A stretch of 60,919 nt of DNA from positions 1 through 60,919 of the forward strand of contig JACKHS010000021.1 of the NCBI GenBank assembly GCA_020638875.1, in the 5' to 3' direction. This DNA is from Planctomycetota bacterium (GTDB lineage: Bacteria > Planctomycetota > UBA1135 > GCA-002686595). Shown here piece after piece: positions 24,621 through 34,843 of the stretch (position 1 is its first letter; the number at the start of each line of letters is the position of its first letter). Below the pieces are notes generated by a model. It did not search any database. It had not been told where the DNA came from and saw only the letters and a program-made list of their open reading frames with translations. A program made the position numbers and the translations under genes.

Positions 24621-27421
24621 TCACTCGTCGCTCTTGAAGAACTGAGCGAAGGGGTTGCTGGAGGCCTTCTTGGACTCCTGGTTCAGGCGCTCGAGGTCGG
24701 CGCGCTCGAAGCGCTCCTCGTCCCCGCGGCGATCGCGACGCGGGCCGCCGCGGCCGCCGCCGCCGCCACCCGGCCGCCCGCCCACCGCGCGCCGCCGCCG
24801 CCGCGACCCCCGCCGCCGCCGCCCGTGCCGCCCAGGCCGTCGCGGCGCGACTGCGCGGCGCGCAGGTTCAGGTTCGTCTTCGGGCGCTCGTCGCGCTGAC
24901 GCGGGCCGCGTCCGCCGCCGCCGCCACCGCCGCGGTGACCGCCGCGACCGCCGCCGCCCTGGCGCGGGCCGCGGCTCGGGCGCTCGCGCTGGTCGCGCGG
25001 CACGTTCTTCAGCGACAGCGTCACGCGCTGACCCGAGCCCTCCAGGATGCGGGCGCGCACGAGCTGACCGATGCTCAGCAGCTCGCGGGCGTCGCGCACG
25101 TAGTGGCTGGAGATCTCGCTGATGTGGATCATCGCGTCCTGGTCCAGGCCGACGTCCACGAAGGCGCCGAAGCTGGTGACGTTCGAGACCTGGCCCTCGA
25201 CCACGCGGTCCTTCGTCAGGCGCGCGCGGTCGCTGTCGGCGGGCAGCAGCTCGGGCACGAACAGGCGCAGGCGCGGGTCGCGGCCCGGGTGGGCCAGCTC
25301 GCGCATCATGTCGCGCCACGTGTCCTCGTCCACCTCGAAGTCCTCGCGCTTGAGGCCCTTGGTGATGCCCGGACGGCCGAGGCCCTCGTCGATCGTGCTG
25401 CCCACCGCCTCGATCAGGCGCCGCGCGAGCACGTACTGCTCGGGGTGCAGGTTCGAGCGGTCGAGCGGCTCGGGCGAGCCGTAGACGCGCAGGAAGCCGA
25501 TGGCGCTGGTCCACTCGGCCTCGCTCAGCACGCCCTCGTCGCGCAGCTCGTCGCGGCTCTCCACGTGCTTGTTCGCGCGGTACTCGAGGATGCGCTTGGC
25601 CGCCGCGGCGTCGAGGCCGGGCAGCGCCGCCAGCACGTGCGCCGGCGCGCGGTTCACGTCGCAGCCGATGTGCGCCACGCTCGACTCGATCGTCTCGATG
25701 AAGCAGCGGCGCACGTTGGCCTTGCTCACCAGGCCCTGCTCGGAACCCAGCGACAGGTGCCGCGGGTCGATCTTGAGCAGCTCCTCGAGCGGGTCCTGCA
25801 GGCGCCGCGCGAGGCTGACCGCCATGCGCTGGCTGATGCTGAGCTCGGCGAGCTCCTTGCGCGCCTGCTCGGAGTTGGCGTAGCTCGAGAGCCCCGCCTC
25901 CACCACGAGGAACGGGAACACGCCCAGGCCGCTGGCGGCGAACGCCTGACGCAGCTTGCCGAGGATCGCGCGGCTCTGCTTGCTGCTCGAGACCGCGGCG
26001 GCGTCGATGCCTTTGTCCCCGAGGGCCGCGGCGAGCTCGGCGCCCAGCGCGGCGGCGTCCTTGTCGCCCACCTCGATGCGCAGCTCCTCGGGCGTGATCA
26101 CCTCGCCGTCGCGGCCGACGGCGCACAGGATCCAGTCGCCCTTGGCGTTGACGTCGACGCCCACCACCGCGCCGCGGCGCGCGAGCACCGGCGTGAGCAG
26201 CAACTGGCGCAGGTGTTGCGACAGGAAGCGCAGCGCCTCGGCGTCGGCGCGCTCCTTCAGCTCGAGGCGGATGTCCTCCTCGATCATCGGCAGCAGGCGC
26301 CGTTCGAGCGCGCGGCGGCAGACCTCGCGCACGACGCCTTGCACCGCGGGCTGGAGGTGCTTGCCGAGCCCGGCCACGACCTTCTGCATGGCCTGCTCGG
26401 TGTCGACGGTGATGCGCGTGGTGAGCACGCGCTCCTTCTGCGCCTGACGCAGCGCGAGCAGGCGGTTGCCCTGGATCTGACGCAGCGGCTGCGAGATGCG
26501 CAGCAGGCCCTTGTGGCGGCCGGCCTTCTTCTCGTCGACCAGCGCGCGCACGCCGAGCAGGCCGTGCTTGCGCAGCATGCGCCGGAGCTGACCGCGCAGG
26601 CGCGCGCTGCGGCCCAGGCGGTCGGACAGGATGCGCATCGCGCCGGCGAGCGCTTCGCTCTCGTTGTGCACGCCCTTGTCGGGCGAGACGAACTCGGCGC
26701 ACAGGCGCGCGAGCTCGGGCGTCAGGATGGTCTGCGCGGCCTCGGCCTCGCTGGGCTCGTGGGCCTTCGGCGCGTGAGCCTCGGGCGCCGGCTCGGCGGG
26801 CGCGTCGCCGCCCTCGTCGTGCGAGGGGGCCTCGGCGCCGGCGTCCGGCTCGGCGGCGTGCTCGGCCTCGGCGGCCGCGAGCTCGGCCGCGACGTCCGCC
26901 GCGGGCGCCTCGTGCGCGGGCTCCTCGTGCGCGGGCGCCGCCGCCGCGTGCGGGGCGTCGTCGTCCGCGTCGTCGGCGTCCTCGTCCCCTTCGGCGTCGT
27001 CCCCGACGCGCTCCTCCTTCGGCAGCGGCTTGACGATCAGGTCGGCCAGCGCGCCGAGGCCGCGGTCGAGCGCGAGTTGCACCTCGGGCTCGGGGCGGCG
27101 GTGCGGCAGGAACAGGTCCTCGACCTCGAAGCGGTCGGTGCAGTCGCGGATCTGCGCGAGCACGCCTTCGGGCACGTCCGGCTCCTTCTCCAGGAGTCGC
27201 AGGATGGTGCCCTTGCGGCGCTCGAGCTCCTCGAGCTGCTGCCGGTTGCGGTCGAGCCGGCGGATCAGGCTCTCGGAGAGCGCGCCGACCTGCGCCCGGC
27301 GGTAACGGCCGATGAAGGGGGCGGTCAGACCCGCGTCGATCATCTCGAGCGCGGCTCGCACGTTCTCGACGCTCGTCTTGAACTCGCGGGCCAGGGTCTC
27401 CAGGATCGGAAGTGTCGTCAC
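24621..27421 (-). CDS. tex: Tex-family RNA-binding transcription accessory protein, frameshift in Gly-rich tail
   Basis: The GTG at 27421 follows GGAGGATGAGACC. Order of domains: helical Tex N-terminus (PILETLAREFKTSVENVRAAL), an unusual acidic/Ala/His-rich insertion of about 100 residues near 139-235, the YqgF/RNase H-like core (VVGVDVNAKGDW), helix-hairpin-helix motifs (NRAPAHVLAALPGLDAAAA), and an S1 domain (VEGQVSNVTSFGAFVDVGLD). The S1 domain is followed by a Gly/Arg-rich tail. In the tail, near 24790-24800, one base appears to be missing. The continuing frame turns Ala-rich and stops at 24683. The alternative frame ends ERLNQESKKASSNPFAQFFKSDE-like at 24621, and a terminal NPFA-xFF motif is what I expect for Tex. 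Tex binds RNA and modulates transcription termination. Two hairpins upstream may control it. Confidence 0.85.
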
Positions 27422-27430
27422 GGTCTCATC

Positions 27431-27480
27431 CTCCGGCGCGTGGCCGGAGCCTCGGTTGTTCGCGCGGAGGTCTCCGCGCG
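27431..27480 (-). promoter_or_regulatory. Two leader hairpins, one masking the tex ribosome binding site
   Basis: On the minus strand CGCGCGGAG-AC-CTCCGCGCG (27480-27461) is a perfect 9-bp hairpin, followed by CTCCGGC-CACGC-GCCGGAG (27449-27431). The second arm of the latter contains the GGAGG ribosome binding site of tex, so folding would hide it. This suggests translational control. Confidence 0.5.
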
Positions 27481-27650
27481 TTCCTGCGCTCGGGGCTCGC
27501 TCGTCCCTCCGCGCGGCGAATGGTGCTGACCCCTCCGACGCAGCTCGCGCGCGAGCCGGGTTCGTGGGGCGTCGTCGATGGCCGGGCGGTCCTCGTGGGA
27601 CCGCCGCGGAGTCCGGGGATCGGGCGCGCCGCCCCCCGAAAGGTTGTACC

Positions 27651-28229
27651 TCAGATGCCGACGGCCTGCGCCAGGGCCTTGCCGAATCGCATCCCGGCGC
27701 TCTCGTCGAGGGCGGTGATCACGTTGCCCGCTTCCTCGAGCTGGCGGCCGGTGTACTTGGCGCCCGCGCGGCGCGCGTCGGCCTCGCACTCGGGCGCGCC
27801 GGTGACGCGCTTGCCCTTCACGACGCCGGCGTTCGCCAGCGCGGCGAGGCCGTTGCCGTACGCGGCGACGAGCTTGCCCGCGGCCGCGGCGGCGGTCACC
27901 AGGCGGCGCACCTCGGCGTCGGTGGCGAGCTCGTCGCTCTCGCCGCCGCACACGATCACGCCGGCGTAGTCGGCCATGTCCTGGCCCTCGAGGTGCTCGT
28001 CGACGAGGAACTCGTCCTGCAAGCGACCCTTGACCATCTCGTCGAACTGTCGCGACACGGCGCGCGTGCCGACGCGGATGCCGGCCAGCGACGAGCGGGC
28101 GAAGCGGTAGGCCTGCTCGCCGAAGCCCTGCTCGGGCACGACGACCAGGACCCGCGCGAGGTACTTCTGGATCGGGATGCCGTCCTCGTCGAGGGCGGCG
28201 TCGGGGGCGGTCTCGGGTTCGGCGGCCAT
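27651..28229 (-). CDS. DJ-1/PfpI superfamily protein lacking the nucleophile Cys
   Basis: 192 residues with a class I glutamine-amidotransferase-like fold: VLVVVPEQGFGEQAYRFARS at the first strand and helix, DYAGVIVCGGESDELATD at the centre, then GKLVAAYGNGLAALANAGVV where DJ-1/PfpI proteins carry the nucleophile elbow (usually A-I-C-H-G-P), then GKRVTGAPECEADARRAGAKY and a C-terminal helix. The elbow Cys-His is replaced by Tyr-Gly, so peptidase, chaperone or glyoxalase chemistry through that Cys is unlikely. Start ATG 28229 is the first in the protein-like part of the frame. The protein may be a non-catalytic stress or binding protein. It lies 35 bases downstream of the next gene on the same strand. 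Confidence 0.7.
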   Translation of the reverse strand: MAAEPETAPDAALDEDGIPIQKYLARVLVVVPEQGFGEQAYRFARSSLAGIRVGTRAVSRQFDEMVKGRLQDEFLVDEHLEGQDMADYAGVIVCGGESDELATDAEVRRLVTAAAAAGKLVAAYGNGLAALANAGVVKGKRVTGAPECEADARRAGAKYTGRQLEEAGNVITALDESAGMRFGKALAQAVGI

Positions 28230-28264
28230 TGCGGGGGAAGATTGTCCGCGGCCGGCGCGAGAGG

Positions 28265-29299
28265 TCAAGCCGGCAACTCGAAGACCGAGAGCCGGTGCTC
28301 CTCGGCCAACAGCCCCGCGCCCTGGCAGACCTGCCACTCGACCTGCTCGTCGAGGCCCGGGACGGTCCAGCCGCCCAGGTCGCGGCCGCTGACGAGGTCG
28401 CGCACCTCGAGCAGGGCGCCGCGCACGACGTAGAGCTTGCCGCTGTCGGCGGTGATGCTGACCTCGGGCAGGTCCTGGCCGGTCTGGGTCGAGAGGATCT
28501 CGTACCACAGCGGCCGCGCCCGCGACGCGCCGTCGAGGCCCAGGCCCAGCAGCGTCAGACCGTCGACGACCACGTCGCCCGAGTCCTCGCGCCCGGCCAG
28601 GTCGGTCATGAAGCGCACCGCGAGGTCGCCCTCGAGCGCCGCCTGCACGTCGGCCGTGAGCAGCGTCGCCTGCTCGCCGTCGACGGCCATGCCGTGGATC
28701 ACCGGCAGCACCGGCGCGAGGGCCTGCGCGACGGGCTCGCCGCTGACCGCGTCGAGCACGAGCACGCCCTTCAGCGAGGAGCCGCGGTCGCTGTAGACGA
28801 CGAGCACGCGGTCGCCGATGCGGCCGGCGAAGTGGTAGCGCTGGCCCTCGCGCTTGTAGCTCCAGGCCTCGCTCATCATCAGCGTCGAGACCGCGAAGAC
28901 CTTGCTCGCGCTCGTGCAGATGCACAGGTCGCCGAAGACGAGCGCCTCGTCGAAGGGCTCGATGCTCTCGGCGCCGAGCAGCTTGCCGGTCTCGGTCTCC
29001 ATGCGCACGATGCGGTGACCGGCGGCGCTGGGGCCGAGCACGATCACGTCGTCGCCCTCGCCGAAGCCCGCGCCGAAGCCGCGGCCGTAGCCGACCTCGC
29101 ACGGCGAGCTCCACAGCGTCTCCCCCGTCGTGCGGTCGAGCGCGCCGAGCTTGCCGGGGATCACCTCGTCGATCCACATGCCGCCCGCCGGCGCGTCGTA
29201 GCCGTGGACGAGGATGGGGCCCTTGGCGGAGAAGGCGATGCCGTCGATCTCGGACTCGAGATCGCGCGCCCAGCGTCTGCGTGCGGTGGTCGTCATCAC
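28265..29299 (-). CDS. Cytoplasmic PQQ-like/WD40-like beta-propeller protein
   Basis: About 344 residues. TACGCT ends six bases before GTG at 29299, which is directly followed by ATG at 29296; either codon gives the same protein plus or minus one residue. There is no signal peptide (start MTTTARRRWARDLE). Blade-like repeats are seen as GALDRTTGETLWSS, VRMETETGKLLGAES, KVFAVSTLMMSEAWSYKR and LVLDAVSGEPVAQAL, ending GWTVPGLDEQVEWQ. The KLGALDRTTGETLWSS block is the classic PQQ-propeller repeat. It is probably a protein-interaction scaffold in the cytoplasm; no catalytic site is evident. A perfect 15-bp hairpin separates it from the upstream fusA. Confidence 0.6.
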   Translation of the reverse strand: MMTTTARRRWARDLESEIDGIAFSAKGPILVHGYDAPAGGMWIDEVIPGKLGALDRTTGETLWSSPCEVGYGRGFGAGFGEGDDVIVLGPSAAGHRIVRMETETGKLLGAESIEPFDEALVFGDLCICTSASKVFAVSTLMMSEAWSYKREGQRYHFAGRIGDRVLVVYSDRGSSLKGVLVLDAVSGEPVAQALAPVLPVIHGMAVDGEQATLLTADVQAALEGDLAVRFMTDLAGREDSGDVVVDGLTLLGLGLDGASRARPLWYEILSTQTGQDLPEVSITADSGKLYVVRGALLEVRDLVSGRDLGGWTVPGLDEQVEWQVCQGAGLLAEEHRLSVFELPA

Positions 29300-29305
29300 G
29301 CCGGA

Positions 29306-29311
29306 AGCGTA
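29306..29311 (-). promoter_or_regulatory. -10-like TACGCT, 6 nt before a GTG start
   Basis: On the minus strand TACGCT-TCCGGC-GTG-ATG: the hexamer ends six bases before the GTG at 29299 and there is no Shine-Dalgarno sequence. It predicts a leaderless transcript beginning at or next to the GTG. Confidence 0.4.
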
Positions 29312-29340
29312 CGCCCCGCGCGGGGCGGATTCCACAGCGC

Positions 29341-29375
29341 AGCGGCCCCCGGCGCGCGGGGCGCCGGGGGCCGCT
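29341..29375. terminator. Perfect 15-bp hairpin downstream of fusA
   Basis: AGCGGCCCCCGGCGC pairs perfectly with GCGCCGGGGGCCGCT around a five-base loop. It begins 22 bases after the fusA stop on the minus strand. No T-run follows. It probably ends fusA transcription and isolates the downstream propeller gene. Confidence 0.75.
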
Positions 29376-29397
29376 GGAGCGGGAAGCCGTGGGAGGC

Positions 29398-31512
<2,115 letters not shown>

Positions 31513-31643
31513 GGCTGGACCGCGGGCGTGAGCTCACCCGCGAGCGGAGGGAAGAGTTGGGCGTGGGGAGGACGCGCGGCCCCGGGGGGCGTCCGGGCGC
31601 GGCTCCAATGCGAAGAGTCCACGGTCGGCGGGGCCGGCCGCGA

Positions 31644-31666
31644 ACGCTTTTCGAGCGAAAAAGCGT
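31644..31666. terminator. Hairpin between M23-like gene and fusA
   Basis: ACGCTTTT-CGAGCGA-AAAAGCGT, an 8-bp perfect stem with A/T-rich inner half and 7-base loop, 42 bases beyond the stop of the M23-like gene. It may end that transcript before fusA begins. The surrounding 195 bases hold no gene. Confidence 0.5.
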
Positions 31667-31707
31667 ACAGCGAGCCCCCCGGAGGTCAAGCCGGGGAGAC
31701 CTCGGAT

Positions 31708-32766
31708 TCACTCCGCGGTCGCGTTTCGCACGCGCGCGCCGAGCAACTCGCCGTCCGCGGACACGCCCCCGTCGGGCACGCCGCGCTCGACCGGCCGGCC
31801 GTCCGCGACGTAGTCCCGGAAGGTCCACGGCACGCCCTCGCCGCCCAGCGGGACCGCCGTGTCCTGCAGCCAGAGCGCGAGGTGCGGCTCGGGCACCAGC
31901 GGCGCGAGGCCCGAGTAGCCCACCCGCGCGAGCGGCTGGCCGACCGCGACCTCGTCCCCCGCCGCCACCCGGAAGCCGCCGGCCTTCAGGTGCGCCAGGA
32001 AGCAGTAGCGCCCCTGCGCGACCTCGAGCACCAGGTGGTTGCCCAGCGGCTCGGCGGTGCGCTCGAGGCGCCCGGGCACCCCGTCGGGCTCGCCGTCGTG
32101 CAGCGCCACCACGCGCCCGGCCGCCGGCGCCAGCACGGGCTGGTCCCAGGCGTACCAGTCCTCGACGCGCTCGCCGTCGCCGGCGTGGCGCGCGCCGTCG
32201 ACCTCGCGCACGAGGCCGAGCGCCCAGCGGCGGTCGGCGTAGAAGCCCGCGTAGCGGTTGCCGGACTTGGTCTCGCCGCCCCAGAACACGCGCCACTCGC
32301 CCTCGACGGGCAGGTGGAACGCCACGTCGCAAGGCTTGCCCTCGTGGCTCGACGGGTACGGGAACGGGAAGTTCGAGACGCCCACGACGAGCGAGAGCGC
32401 GAGGAAGGCGCGCAGGCGGCCGCGCTGCAGGAACGGGCGCTTCCGCAGGCTGTGCAGGCACCCCCAGGCCAGCACGACCAGGCCCGCGAGCGCGAGGTAG
32501 ACGCGCCCTTCCATGTAGACGAAGACCGGCCCGCTGCCGCCCGGCCGCGAGCCGAGGTACAGCACGGCCACGACGAAGGCGAAGAACACGGTCCACGCGA
32601 GCCAGACCCACGCCTCGCGCCGGCCGCCGTCGCCGGTCAGCAGGAAGCGCTGCAGCGCCGCGCGCGGGTCGAAGCCGGGGCCCGCGGGCGCGGCGACCGT
32701 CGGGGCCGGCGCCGGCGCACCCGCCGCGCGCGCCTCGCGCTTCTTCTTGCCGCCGCCCTTGCTCAC
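31708..32766 (-). CDS. Membrane-anchored M23/LytM-like domain protein, degenerate
   Basis: 352 residues from GTG at 32766, overlapping the upstream HMG-CoA reductase stop as GTGA. After a basic, Ala/Pro-rich N-terminus there are about three membrane segments (AWVWLAWTVFFAFVVAVLYLG, VYLALAGLVVLAWGCL, LRAFLALSLVVGVSNF). The C-terminal 150 residues look like a LytM fold: DQPVLAPAAGRVVALHDG, NHLVLEVAQGRYCFLAHLKAGGF, VAVGQPLARVGYSG and PEPHLALWLQD. Compared with active M23 peptidases the HxxxD and HxH motifs are only partly kept (FLAHL and PHLAL), so zinc peptidase activity is doubtful. The LytM part probably faces the periplasm. Coupling to an isoprenoid enzyme is unexplained. Confidence 0.7.
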   Translation of the reverse strand: MSKGGGKKKREARAAGAPAPAPTVAAPAGPGFDPRAALQRFLLTGDGGRREAWVWLAWTVFFAFVVAVLYLGSRPGGSGPVFVYMEGRVYLALAGLVVLAWGCLHSLRKRPFLQRGRLRAFLALSLVVGVSNFPFPYPSSHEGKPCDVAFHLPVEGEWRVFWGGETKSGNRYAGFYADRRWALGLVREVDGARHAGDGERVEDWYAWDQPVLAPAAGRVVALHDGEPDGVPGRLERTAEPLGNHLVLEVAQGRYCFLAHLKAGGFRVAAGDEVAVGQPLARVGYSGLAPLVPEPHLALWLQDTAVPLGGEGVPWTFRDYVADGRPVERGVPDGGVSADGELLGARVRNATAE

Positions 32767-33950
32767 GCGCGCACCTCCGGCCGGTTACGGCCCAGCGTCT
32801 CGTGGGCCTGGACGAACTCGTGGCTGCAGAAGGCCGCCATCAGCGACAGGTCGCCCGCGAGCAACGCCGCGCCGACGAGCTCCGCGAACGTGTTGGCGTG
32901 CCCCGCGCCCGCGCAGCCCAGGAGCTCGAGGCACTCGCGCGCCGTGCCCTGCCCGCTGCCGCCGCCGACCGTGCCGACGAGCAGCGACGGCAGCGTGAGC
33001 GCGGCGTAGAGGTCGCCGGCCGCGTCGACCTCGAGGTCGAGCTGGCCCGTGGCGCTCTCGGTCACGTAGGCCGCGTCCTGACCGCAGGCGAGGTAGATCG
33101 CCGCGAGGCCGTTCGCGACCTGCACGGCGTGGTTCTGCGTGCCCAGCGCGGCGAAGCCCACCGCGTAGGTCTTGGAGATCGCCGCGAGCTGCTCGGGCGT
33201 CACGCGCGCGAGGTCGGCCAGCGTCTCGCGCGGCACGCGCGCGTCGACCACCACGCTGCGGCCGCGGCCCTCGACGAGCGCCCGCGCGTTCGCGCGCTTC
33301 TCGACGTCCTGACCGTGCACGTACCAGGCCTCCGGCACCGTGCGCCGCGCCAGCTCGGCGCAGCACAGCTCGGTCGCGCGCGCGGCCATGTTGATGCCGA
33401 TCGCGTCGCCGGTCGTGAAGACGAGCGACAGCAGCAAGCGCCGCCCGATGACGTCGCTCTCGAGCGCGACCAGCGCGCCGTGGCGCGTCGTGCCCGCGAC
33501 GAGCTCGCGCAGCTCCGCGAAGGCCGCGCGCGCCGTCTCCCCCGCCGCGCACGCCGCGCGCGCGTCGCGGTACACGAGGATCGGGTTCTGCGTGAGCCGC
33601 TCGCGCACCACCCGCGCCCGCACGCCGCCCGCGTTCAGCAGCCGCATGCCGCGCGCGTAGGCCGCGACCATCGCGCCCTCGGTCGTCGCGAAGGGCACGT
33701 AGACCTCGCGCGCGCCGACGCTCGTGTCGACGCGCAGCGGCCCGGCGACGCCGAGCGGCACCTGCGCGAAGCCGATCAGTCCTTCGATCTTCCCGCGCGC
33801 CTCCGCGAGCGGCACGCGCTCGCCGGCCACGTGCGCGAGCCGCGCGCCGGTCGTGGTCCGCAGCAGCTCGAGGCGCGCGTCGACGGCGCGCGCGGCGTAG
33901 TCGTCGTCGGGGTCGCGCGGCAGGCGCGGGAGCTTCGGCGCGGAGGTCAT
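32763..33950 (-). CDS. Hydroxymethylglutaryl-CoA reductase
   Basis: 395 residues. HMG-CoA reductase landmarks: IEGLIGFAQVPLGVAGPL, the catalytic Glu in FATTEGAMVAAYARGM, a dinucleotide-binding TTGDAIGINMA (usually GDAMGMN), a Lys in DVEKRANARALVEG, the Asp region ACGQDAAYVTES, GTVGGGSG and a His-containing GAGHANTFAE. The enzyme reduces HMG-CoA to mevalonate in the mevalonate route to isoprenoids (class I, NADPH, by sequence style). TAAGCT lies eight bases before the ATG and no Shine-Dalgarno is seen, suggesting a leaderless mRNA. Its stop overlaps the next start as GTGA. No other mevalonate gene is in the window. Confidence 0.85.
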   Translation of the reverse strand: MTSAPKLPRLPRDPDDDYAARAVDARLELLRTTTGARLAHVAGERVPLAEARGKIEGLIGFAQVPLGVAGPLRVDTSVGAREVYVPFATTEGAMVAAYARGMRLLNAGGVRARVVRERLTQNPILVYRDARAACAAGETARAAFAELRELVAGTTRHGALVALESDVIGRRLLLSLVFTTGDAIGINMAARATELCCAELARRTVPEAWYVHGQDVEKRANARALVEGRGRSVVVDARVPRETLADLARVTPEQLAAISKTYAVGFAALGTQNHAVQVANGLAAIYLACGQDAAYVTESATGQLDLEVDAAGDLYAALTLPSLLVGTVGGGSGQGTARECLELLGCAGAGHANTFAELVGAALLAGDLSLMAAFCSHEFVQAHETLGRNRPEVRA

Positions 33951-33958
33951 CGCGGCAG

Positions 33959-33964
33959 AGCTTA
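33959..33964 (-). promoter_or_regulatory. -10-like TAAGCT, 8 nt before HMG-CoA reductase start
   Basis: On the minus strand GCTAAGCTCTGCCGCG-ATG: the hexamer ends eight bases before the start and there is no Shine-Dalgarno sequence between them. Confidence 0.35.
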
Positions 33965-34025
33965 GCGCGCGCGGTGCGCGATCTGGCGCGGTGGGTGGCC
34001 GAAGGAGGGGGACGCCGAGGCGGAT

Positions 34026-34806
34026 GTGGCGGTGCGGCGCGAGGGGCGTCGCGGGCAGCTGGCTTCCAGAAGGGGGGGAAGAAATGGAAGGGAAGGAAGA
34101 TCGGTGAGGCGCGCGGAGGGAACCTGGAGTGCGGCGAGGTGCACGCCGCGGGCCGATGGAAGTCGGAGCGAGACGGGCCGGAGACGGCAGACGTGGCGGA
34201 GCGGCGCGAGGGAAGTCGCGGGCGGCTGGCTTCCAGAAGGGAGGGGAAGAAATGGAAGGAGAGGAAGTTCGGTGAGGCGCGCGGAGGGAACCTGGAGCGC
34301 GGCGAGGTGCACGCCGCGGGCCGATGGAAGTTGGAGCAAGACGGGCCGGCGACGGCAGGTGTGGTGGTGCGGCGCGAGGGAAGTCGCGGGCGGCTGGCTT
34401 CCAGTAGGAGGGAAGATCGAGGAAGGAAGGAAGATCGGTGAGGCGCGCGGAGGAACCTGGGTGCGGCGAGGTGCACGGCGGGCCGATGGAAGTTGGAGCA
34501 AGACGGGCCGGCGACGGCAGGTGTGGTGGTGCGGCGCGAGGAAGTCGCGGGCGGCTGGCTTCCAGTAGGAGGGAAGATCGAGACGGCCGGGCCGGCGAAG
34601 CCGGCTTTCCGGCAGACGCAGCGAAGCCGCGCCGGCCAGCCGGCTTCGCTGGCCCGGGTTCCTTCTCCTGCCTCGGGTGCTGCTTCGGCCTGCGAAGCTC
34701 GCCGAACGCGAGCACGGCCCGCGCGCCTCACCGATCTTCCTTCCCTTCCATTTCTTCCCCCCCCCTTCTGGAAGCCAGCCGCCCGCGACCCTCATCGCGC
34801 CGCACC
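34026..34806. repeat. Palindromic intergenic element with 165-bp tandem units
   Basis: Three direct units of about 162-168 bp begin at 34026, 34193 and 34361, with a partial fourth at 34523. Each starts GTGGyGG-GCGGCGCGAGG and includes GGCGGCTGGCTTCCAG, AGATCGGTGAGGCGCGCGGAGG and GGCCGATGGAAG. At 34721-34806 the first 85 bases of the unit recur in inverted orientation. The centre (about 34585-34657) is itself an inverted repeat with CCGGGCC-GCGAAGCCGGC arms. Open frames exist but are low-complexity. It fills the 893-bp gap between two minus-strand genes and contains no convincing gene. Confidence 0.85.
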
Positions 34807-34843
34807 TTCGCGCCGGCCGAACCGCCCCACTTCCTTCCGGTCC

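Noticed and set aside
24621..26702. A separate Arg-rich protein overlapping tex
   Set aside because: Only its last 60 residues are protein-like, and they complete the Tex C-terminus after one base is restored; the remainder is a shadow frame.
34026..34583. CRISPR array or coding repeat protein
   Set aside because: Units are about 165 bp without unique spacers, and the frames across them are low-complexity and differ from unit to unit.
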